DNA of 64,000 bases from Mesostigma viride (taxonomy: Eukaryota > Streptophyta > Mesostigmatophyceae > Mesostigmatales > Mesostigmataceae). This document shows positions 56,065 to 64,000 of this stretch, one piece after another. The position numbers were made by a program, and so were the translations under genes. The notes below the pieces were generated by a model. It did not search any database, was not told the origin of the DNA, and worked only from the letters and a program-made list of their open reading frames with translations. The stretch covers positions 1,336,313 to 1,400,312 of the forward strand of contig RPFO01000412.1 of the NCBI GenBank assembly GCA_009746045.1, given 5' to 3'. Each line of letters begins with the position of its first letter. The stretch's first letter is position 1.

Positions 56065-56870
56065 GTGACACCGTGACACCGTGACACCGTGACACCGTGA
56101 CACCACCATGGCGCCTCATATTGCATGTAAACACACATCTTTGCACATTTAGTGATTAAGTAATGGGGATTATATGTCTATTTGATGATGACAAGGTTGC
56201 CCTAGATGACCTGGACAACGTGACACCGTGACACCGTGACACCGTGACACCGTGACACCGTGACACCGTGACACCACCATGGCGCCTCATATTGCATGTA
56301 AACACACATCTTTGCACATTTAGTGATTAAGTAATGGGGATTATATGTCTATTTGATAATGACAAGGTTGCCCTAGATGACCTGGACACCGTGACTCCGT
56401 GACACCGTGACACCGTGACACCGTGACACCGTGACACCACCATGGCGCCTCATATTGCATGTAAACACACATCTTTGCACATTTAGTGATTAAGTAATGG
56501 GGATTATATGTCTATTTGATGATGACAAGGTTGCCCTAGATGACCTGGACACCGTGACACCGTGACACCGTGACACCGTGACACCGTGACACCGTGACAC
56601 CGTGACACCAACATGGCGCCTCATATTGCATGTAAACACACATCTTTGCACATTTAGTGATTAAGTAATGGGGATTATATCAAAGAGACAACCAGCGCAG
56701 GCCAGAAATTATATGTCTATTTGATAATGACAAGGTTGCCCTAGATGACCTGGACACCGTGACTCCGTGACACCGTGACACCGTGACACCGTGACACCGT
56801 GACACCGTGACACCGTGACACCGTGACACCACCATGGCGCCTCATATTGCATGTAAAGACACATCTTTGC
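56065..56870. repeat. Subtelomeric satellite: about 115-bp core plus variable (ACCGTGAC)n, 5 copies
   Basis: The core begins CATGGCGCCTCATATTGCAT at 56107, 56278, 56441, 56612 and 56833. Spacings are 171, 163, 171 and 221, so copies differ by whole 8-bp units. The last interval also carries an inserted stretch around 56681-56710. The octamer is ACCGTGAC, with one ACTCCGTG variant block. Confidence 0.95.
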
Positions 56871-57169
56871 AGAATTGCACAACGGTATGAAAGTGCCAAA
56901 AAATGCCCTTATAAGCCCTACAAGGAGCAAATTGAGTCCAAACATGCTAGATATTGGTAGGCAGCATGTCCATGACACCAGTAAAAGGAATTTGACTTTC
57001 CAGAATTTTCCGACATCAGTTGGTCTATTTTTGGCATGTCTATTTTTAGCAACTTTCCAGATTTTTATACAAACAAATACAATTTGATATGCAAATAAAG
57101 AGCTCCTGACCTGGCTGTTTGCATGTAGGCTTATGCTCATGTCTACCAACTGTGCACCAGGTCCCATGG

Positions 57170-57700
57170 TCATCTGACCTCATTTGGTGACAAACTGCCA
57201 CCAAATGCTAGCAAAAACGCACCGTTTCACCACATCTCATACCAGTTTCCATGGAAGATGTGTTCAGTCGAGGCTGGAAATTTGCAATCACGTTACACAT
57301 CATAAATGTAGACATGGCACAAAAAATCAGGTCCATCATACTGTATTTGGTAACAAAATGCCACCAAATGCTAGCAAAAATGCGCGTTTTTCGCGTTTTT
57401 TTCACACATTTCATGACAGTTTTCATACAAGATGTGCTCAGTTGGGGCTGGAAACTTGCAAGCATATTAAATATCATCATTGTAGACATTGCACAAAAAT
57501 CCAGGTCTGTTGTACTTCATTCATTGACAGCTCGCTAGCAAATGTGAGCAAAAATGTGCGTTTTTTGCATTTCCGCCACATTTCTTGCAGTTTCCCATGC
57601 AAGATGTGCTCAGTTGAGGCTGAAAACAAGCGCGCATGTTAATCATCATGTCATTTCAGACATTGCACAAAACTTCAGGTCCATCAAGTGTCATTGGGTT
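57170..57700. repeat. About 165-bp degenerate satellite, 3 copies
   Basis: Units contain TGCCACCAAATGCTAGCAAAAA, TTTC(C)ATACAAGATGTGCTCAGT, GGCTGGAAA and GACATTGCACAAAA-type blocks at about 57186, 57349 and 57520. Copies are diverged but colinear. Confidence 0.85.
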
Positions 57701-57776
57701 CACTGGTCCATGCAACACCTGCCAGTTTCCAGCTAATCACTCAACCTTGGATGCAAAGTTCTTTAGTAACGGTATG

Positions 57777-57975
57777 TCTTATTGCACCCACAGTTTGCCG
57801 GATCGTTAGCCTGTCCTTTTCGCTAGCCGCGCCCGATTGCAGCTGTGGCATGCCTTTGGCATGAAGGAGACTGGGGGTCTCTGCCCTTTCTCCTGTAGTG
57901 CACACACAGGGATTAAAAGCACTTCGGTGCTCCGTGACTCCCCAACGGGAGCACGAGTTTAATTAATTAATTAAT
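57777..57975 (+). mobile_element. Short 5'-truncated LINE copy with 10-bp target-site duplication
   Basis: TAACGGTATG at 57767-57776 is repeated at 57976-57985. The 199-bp insert ends with the family hairpin GTGACTCCCCAACGGGAGCAC and a (TAAT)n tail, matching the end of the element at 52690-53598. Confidence 0.85.
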
Positions 57976-57985
57976 TAACGGTATG

Positions 57986-60039
57986 GCCAACTCCCACCAA
58001 CTGTGTTGCTAACTGTTCAGACCTTGCACAGATAATATAACACAACTTTTGTGACACATAGACAAAGATATATGAACATGAACAGTGGCTAGACATGGTT
58101 GTATATATGTGCATACGGCCATACTAAGGCAATTTTCAAGAAGGGGCTTGTTAGACATAAGAACTGCCAGCTGTCACGTTGGCTAGCATGATCAGTTCAA
58201 ACCCACAGCATGCACGGTAGTCGCAAACTCAGCTTGGCAATGTAATAATCTAATCATGCCAGGCATCTCGGCCGTCGGCATGGTTGCGATGTGTTAATTT
58301 GTGCGCCTTGATTCGGTAGCAGCACATCCCTTGGCAACCGGCCCGCCTGACCAAGGTTGCCACACATGGTCCTCTGCATCACCATGGATGTCCCCATGTC
58401 CCTGTCTCTGTTATAGGGGCCCACGTTTCTGGCAACGCAGCTTCCAAGTTGGACTAGATCTCCTCACTCAGCCAGCGCTGTGGTGCATAGCCAGACAGCT
58501 CATACACTGCTCAGTTGCTACCTCGAGGTTGCCGGCTTGAAATGTGCCACCAAAGGACTGCACTTGGCCGCCATCATACCTAGCATGAAGAAGCCACTGC
58601 ACATCCCCGGTGAGCCGCTTGGCCACCATACCGCAGTTGTCTTCAACAGATAGTGCAAGCCCAATGGCCTCTACATAGGCACATGCATCGTGCTCATGCT
58701 CTTGCTCAGGCCCTTGTCAACATGAGATGCATGCCCATGCATGCTTCACCATGTTTCTCCAAGCCATCCGTGACTACTTGCTTCAGATATGTCATTCAAC
58801 TCCTGCACGTCCTCAGCCAGACTGTCAAACTAGCTGGTGCCCCATCCCTCACTTTGGTGAGGACTGCGATTCTGGCTAGCAGCTTAGCGATCGTGCGTGG
58901 TTGTGCCTGAGTTTCTGGGTGAGTGGCAGTGGCATTGGAGCAAGAGGTGTTGAGCATGTGCGTGTGTCTATCCGCTTGACAAACAACCCCGCCCAGCCCT
59001 GACATTGAGGAGTTTGGCCATGTGCCAGGTTGCCAGAATTCCGCAAACATGCATCATAGGGAAATAAAGGATTGCTGGTTGTGCACACGACATGAGAAAA
59101 CAAAACACACATACCTGTCAGGAGGGCAGGCTTGGGTTGCTTCATTGGCGCTGGTTGCAGCGTGCGTAATAATAGCCCGCCATTGGCTCATTTACCCGTG
59201 CCCTTGGCCAGCACGCACAGCCTGAACTGCATGAACTGCATGGATGCGGCCGTCCAGGATGCCCTCTGCTCATCATTCAGGGGTATGAAGGCAGCTTGGG
59301 TGCTGGTGTGTAAGGCAGCTTGTGCATCGGTGTTTGCCGCCCGGTCCTGTGGCAGCACAGGTAGCTGGCCTAGCCCGGCCACTGTCCTCTCTCCGCTCTC
59401 ACGCAGTATGCCACCCTCTCCACAAACCATGACAGTTCTCATGTGCATGCATGTCTTAAGATGCTTGTTTAAGGCAGATGCTTTCAGCTTAGAGACGGTG
59501 GGCACGTATACAGTGGGTTTTATGGACTCACAAGCATGTGAAGCCATCGAGCATCCAAGAAAGCCACCAATTGCTTCTAGGTTTTCCATCAATCTTCGTG
59601 GTCAACCATGTCATGCAACATTACTTGCCGTGAGCACAATGCCAATAAATTGCAGCATGAACAACTAGAGCAAAGCAACAGCTTGGTGATCCATAGCCCT
59701 GCCTGCAAATCATTGCCATCGGCGGCAATAGCGCTGCAAGGCTGCCAGCCAGCCCGTAATATCTTGCCAGCAATCCGTCATGCACCCTCCCTAATATCCG
59801 TGTGAAGAATTCCTTGACATCCCTAGCCTCTAAGGTAACCTGTACGTCGCTGATGTGAAGAAAAGGCTCGCCATGAAACCGTAGCTCGCTATACGATTCA
59901 TGACGCACCTCCCGTAAGATAAGAAGATGACCAAAAGAGAAACTCCGGAGATGGGGAACTGGTAACATATTCATCCGTGACAAGGTCAGGGATTCAACAA
60001 GGAGTGAATTGGCCCGTAGATTTGAATAAGGGAACATAC
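57986..60039. other. Subtelomeric stretch without a supported gene
   Basis: Mixed-composition sequence with short open frames on both strands. None shows a recognisable domain, repeat or splice-consistent series. Confidence 0.45.
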
Positions 60040-60209
60040 CGCTCGGAGGTATCCATGTCTGCCGTGCGCTTGATGTCTGTTTCGCACACCCCGCCGCAGA
60101 AACTCGTTCCGGCATTCACCTGCTGACCGCAGTTTGTGCATGTCCAGAGGCTGATAAAAGCCCCAACATCGTGGGCGTCTTTAGAGTCCACAAAGCCTGC
60201 ATTAAACAT
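60040..60209 (-). CDS. Possible first exon of a zinc-ribbon-like protein next to the telomere
   Basis: An ATG at 60209 opens 56 codons plus two bases, ending at GAGCG|GTATGT, a strong splice donor at 60039. The peptide contains WTCTNCGQQ followed by FCGGVC, a CxxC...CxxxC arrangement that could bind zinc. A candidate second exon (FSFGHLLILREVRHES..., about 59950-59844) can be phase-joined only with a weak acceptor. Function unknown. It starts about 320 bp from the telomeric repeats. Confidence 0.4.
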
Positions 60210-60532
60210 GACGTTCGGGGCAAACGCAGATATATACGAAGTATGGGTCTGCCAAGCCTGACGCAGCCTTGAAATTGGTCGGAAATATGCGGTAGCTCAG
60301 GAAAAAAAAATTGCAGCGGTAATGAAGAAAGTCGTTCGGTCAAAGTCTTTAGAATTAAAAAATGCATCGTTTATGATGGAAACCCCGATCTTAGGGCGCA
60401 CTTCATCGGGAAATTTTTTTGCTGCGGTCAGGTGGGGTCGAGAGAAAATCTGCGACCATTCAGGCACCCACCTATGAATGACGCAACATGCTGTTCGATT
60501 CCGCAAATTTTATGGCGAAAAAAAAACAGTGG

Positions 60533-63500
60533 TTTAGGGTTTAGGGTTTAGGGTTTAGGGTTTAGGGTTTAGGGTTTAGGGTTTAGGGTTTAGGGTTTAG
60601 GGTTTAGGGTTTAGGGTTTAGGGTTTAGGGTTTAGGGTTTAGGGTTTAGGGTTTAGGGTTTAGGGTTTAGGGTTTAGGGTTTAGGGTTTAGGGTTTAGGG
60701 TTTAGGGTTTAGGGTTTAGGGTTTAGGGTTTAGGGTTTAGGGTTTAGGGTTTAGGGTTTAGGGTTTAGGGTTTAGGGTTTAGGGTTTAGGGTTTAGGGTT
60801 TAGGGTTTAGGGTTTAGGGTTTAGGGTTTAGGGTTTAGGGTTTAGGGTTTAGGGTTTAGGGTTTAGGGTTTAGGGTTTAGGGTTTAGGGTTTAGGGTTTA
60901 GGGTTTAGGGTTTAGGGTTTAGGGTTTAGGGTTTAGGGTTTAGGGTTTAGGGTTTAGGGTTTAGGGTTTAGGGTTTAGGGTTTAGGGTTTAGGGTTTAGG
61001 GTTTAGGGTTTAGGGTTTAGGGTTTAGGGTTTAGGGTTTAGGGTTTAGGGTTTAGGGTTTAGGGTTTAGGGTTTAGGGTTTAGGGTTTAGGGTTTAGGGT
61101 TTAGGGTTTAGGGTTTAGGGTTTAGGGTTTAGGGTTTAGGGTTTAGGGTTTAGGGTTTAGGGTTTAGGGTTTAGGGTTTAGGGTTTAGGGTTTAGGGTTT
61201 AGGGTTTAGGGTTTAGGGTTTAGGGTTTAGGGTTTAGGGTTTAGGGTTTAGGGTTTAGGGTTTAGGGTTTAGGGTTTAGGGTTTAGGGTTTAGGGTTTAG
61301 GGTTTAGGGTTTAGGGTTTAGGGTTTAGGGTTTAGGGTTTAGGGTTTAGGGTTTAGGGTTTAGGGTTTAGGGTTTAGGGTTTAGGGTTTAGGGTTTAGGG
61401 TTTAGGGTTTAGGGTTTAGGGTTTAGGGTTTAGGGTTTAGGGTTTAGGGTTTAGGGTTTAGGGTTTAGGGTTTAGGGTTTAGGGTTTAGGGTTTAGGGTT
61501 TAGGGTTTAGGGTTTAGGGTTTAGGGTTTAGGGTTTAGGGTTTAGGGTTTAGGGTTTAGGGTTTAGGGTTTAGGGTTTAGGGTTTAGGGTTTAGGGTTTA
61601 GGGTTTAGGGTTTAGGGTTTAGGGTTTAGGGTTTAGGGTTTAGGGTTTAGGGTTTAGGGTTTAGGGTTTAGGGTTTAGGGTTTAGGGTTTAGGGTTTAGG
61701 GTTTAGGGTTTAGGGTTTAGGGTTTAGGGTTTAGGGTTTAGGGTTTAGGGTTTAGGGTTTAGGGTTTAGGGTTTAGGGTTTAGGGTTTAGGGTTTAGGGT
61801 TTAGGGTTTAGGGTTTAGGGTTTAGGGTTTAGGGTTTAGGGTTTAGGGTTTAGGGTTTAGGGTTTAGGGTTTAGGGTTTAGGGTTTAGGGTTTAGGGTTT
61901 AGGGTTTAGGGTTTAGGGTTTAGGGTTTAGGGTTTAGGGTTTAGGGTTTAGGGTTTAGGGTTTAGGGTTTAGGGTTTAGGGTTTAGGGTTTAGGGTTTAG
62001 GGTTTAGGGTTTAGGGTTTAGGGTTTAGGGTTTAGGGTTTAGGGTTTAGGGTTTAGGGTTTAGGGTTTAGGGTTTAGGGTTTAGGGTTTAGGGTTTAGGG
62101 TTTAGGGTTTAGGGTTTAGGGTTTAGGGTTTAGGGTTTAGGGTTTAGGGTTTAGGGTTTAGGGTTTAGGGTTTAGGGTTTAGGGTTTAGGGTTTAGGGTT
62201 TAGGGTTTAGGGTTTAGGGTTTAGGGTTTAGGGTTTAGGGTTTAGGGTTTAGGGTTTAGGGTTTAGGGTTTAGGGTTTAGGGTTTAGGGTTTAGGGTTTA
62301 GGGTTTAGGGTTTAGGGTTTAGGGTTTAGGGTTTAGGGTTTAGGGTTTAGGGTTTAGGGTTTAGGGTTTAGGGTTTAGGGTTTAGGGTTTAGGGTTTAGG
62401 GTTTAGGGTTTAGGGTTTAGGGTTTAGGGTTTAGGGTTTAGGGTTTAGGGTTTAGGGTTTAGGGTTTAGGGTTTAGGGTTTAGGGTTTAGGGTTTAGGGT
62501 TTAGGGTTTAGGGTTTAGGGTTTAGGGTTTAGGGTTTAGGGTTTAGGGTTTAGGGTTTAGGGTTTAGGGTTTAGGGTTTAGGGTTTAGGGTTTAGGGTTT
62601 AGGGTTTAGGGTTTAGGGTTTAGGGTTTAGGGTTTAGGGTTTAGGGTTTAGGGTTTAGGGTTTAGGGTTTAGGGTTTAGGGTTTAGGGTTTAGGGTTTAG
62701 GGTTTAGGGTTTAGGGTTTAGGGTTTAGGGTTTAGGGTTTAGGGTTTAGGGTTTAGGGTTTAGGGTTTAGGGTTTAGGGTTTAGGGTTTAGGGTTTAGGG
62801 TTTAGGGTTTAGGGTTTAGGGTTTAGGGTTTAGGGTTTAGGGTTTAGGGTTTAGGGTTTAGGGTTTAGGGTTTAGGGTTTAGGGTTTAGGGTTTAGGGTT
62901 TAGGGTTTAGGGTTTAGGGTTTAGGGTTTAGGGTTTAGGGTTTAGGGTTTAGGGTTTAGGGTTTAGGGTTTAGGGTTTAGGGTTTAGGGTTTAGGGTTTA
63001 GGGTTTAGGGTTTAGGGTTTAGGGTTTAGGGTTTAGGGTTTAGGGTTTAGGGTTTAGGGTTTAGGGTTTAGGGTTTAGGGTTTAGGGTTTAGGGTTTAGG
63101 GTTTAGGGTTTAGGGTTTAGGGTTTAGGGTTTAGGGTTTAGGGTTTAGGGTTTAGGGTTTAGGGTTTAGGGTTTAGGGTTTAGGGTTTAGGGTTTAGGGT
63201 TTAGGGTTTAGGGTTTAGGGTTTAGGGTTTAGGGTTTAGGGTTTAGGGTTTAGGGTTTAGGGTTTAGGGTTTAGGGTTTAGGGTTTAGGGTTTAGGGTTT
63301 AGGGTTTAGGGTTTAGGGTTTAGGGTTTAGGGTTTAGGGTTTAGGGTTTAGGGTTTAGGGTTTAGGGTTTAGGGTTTAGGGTTTAGGGTTTAGGGTTTAG
63401 GGTTTAGGGTTTAGGGTTTAGGGTTTAGGGTTTAGGGTTTAGGGTTTAGGGTTTAGGGTTTAGGGTTTAGGGTTTAGGGTTTAGGGTTTAGGGTTTAGGG

Positions 63501-64000
63501 TTTAGGGTTTAGGGTTTAGGGTTTAGGGTTTAGGGTTTAGGGTTTAGGGTTTAGGGTTTAGGGTTTAGGGTTTAGGGTTTAGGGTTTAGGGTTTAGGGTT
63601 TAGGGTTTAGGGTTTAGGGTTTAGGGTTTAGGGTTTAGGGTTTAGGGTTTAGGGTTTAGGGTTTAGGGTTTAGGGTTTAGGGTTTAGGGTTTAGGGTTTA
63701 GGGTTTAGGGTTTAGGGTTTAGGGTTTAGGGTTTAGGGTTTAGGGTTTAGGGTTTAGGGTTTAGGGTTTAGGGTTTAGGGTTTAGGGTTTAGGGTTTAGG
63801 GTTTAGGGTTTAGGGTTTAGGGTTTAGGGTTTAGGGTTTAGGGTTTAGGGTTTAGGGTTTAGGGTTTAGGGTTTAGGGTTTAGGGTTTAGGGTTTAGGGT
63901 TTAGGGTTTAGGGTTTAGGGTTTAGGGTTTAGGGTTTAGGGTTTAGGGTTTAGGGTTTAGGGTTTAGGGTTTAGGGTTTAGGGTTTAGGGTTTAGGGTTT
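60533..64000 (+). repeat. Telomere, (TTTAGGG)n
   Basis: The array runs from 60533 to the end of the window. Its 3468 bp equals 495 units plus TTT, so there is no net insertion or deletion, and no variant unit was noticed by eye. The G-rich strand points toward 64000, as expected for a right chromosome end. TTTAGGG is the Arabidopsis-type repeat and differs from the TTTTAGGG of Chlamydomonas. Confidence 0.99.

Noticed and set aside
60533-64000. Telomere array as an internal (interstitial) tract.
   Set aside because: No sequence follows it in the window and the G-strand orientation is that of a true right end. It cannot be excluded formally because the window stops inside the array.

Overview
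This window is the right-hand end of a nuclear chromosome from a photosynthetic eukaryote, most likely a green alga. Five things point there: an uninterrupted plant-type telomere (TTTAGGG)n at 60533-64000, GT-AG introns with strong donors such as GTAAGT and GTGAGT, a chromomethylase-like DNA methyltransferase, Copia and LINE retroelements, and a receptor-type cyclic-nucleotide phosphodiesterase. The repeat-laden introns suggest a chlorophyte or prasinophyte with an expanded genome rather than a compact picoalga. The species cannot be fixed from sequence alone, and I see nothing bacterial or viral.

Layout. 1-1947 (+) is the 3' part of a Copia-class polyprotein and 1948 to about 2530 is its tail or LTR. 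2674-14535 (-) is a gene of at least 12 exons for a chromodomain cytosine-5 DNA methyltransferase; its last motifs (IX, X) are missing at the end facing the retrotransposon. 14536-20777 is mostly intergenic, with a weak recombinase-like gene (15645-16919), a foldback element and a few small doubtful ORFs. 20778-49353 (+) is one 28.6-kb gene. I reconstruct it as 13 exons whose phases all match, giving about 1011 residues: TM helix, Cache-like extracellular domain, second TM helix, HAMP-like linker and a class I phosphodiesterase catalytic domain. About 25.5 kb of it is intron. 49361-57975 holds several members of one LINE family, recognisable by a short 3' hairpin and a TAAT-repeat tail. 56065-57700 holds subtelomeric satellites, 57986-60532 is nearly featureless, and then the telomere begins.

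The most striking property is that most long introns of both genes carry their own unrelated tandem repeat (30, 37, 44, 46, 63, 67 or 102 bp units, tetranucleotides, octanucleotides, a 1.1-kb purine tract). In two methyltransferase introns the repeat unit contains the end of the preceding exon plus its 5' splice site, so those introns appear to have grown by tandem duplication of the exon-intron junction. Very long open frames inside these arrays (up to about 1150 codons, on both strands) result from stop-free units whose length is a multiple of three and are not called as genes.

The two main genes have no evident functional link. One would maintain DNA methylation on chromatin carrying methylated histones. 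The other would couple an extracellular signal to cAMP/cGMP breakdown. All gene models rest on splice-site logic and family motifs read by eye; no transcript or database evidence was available.
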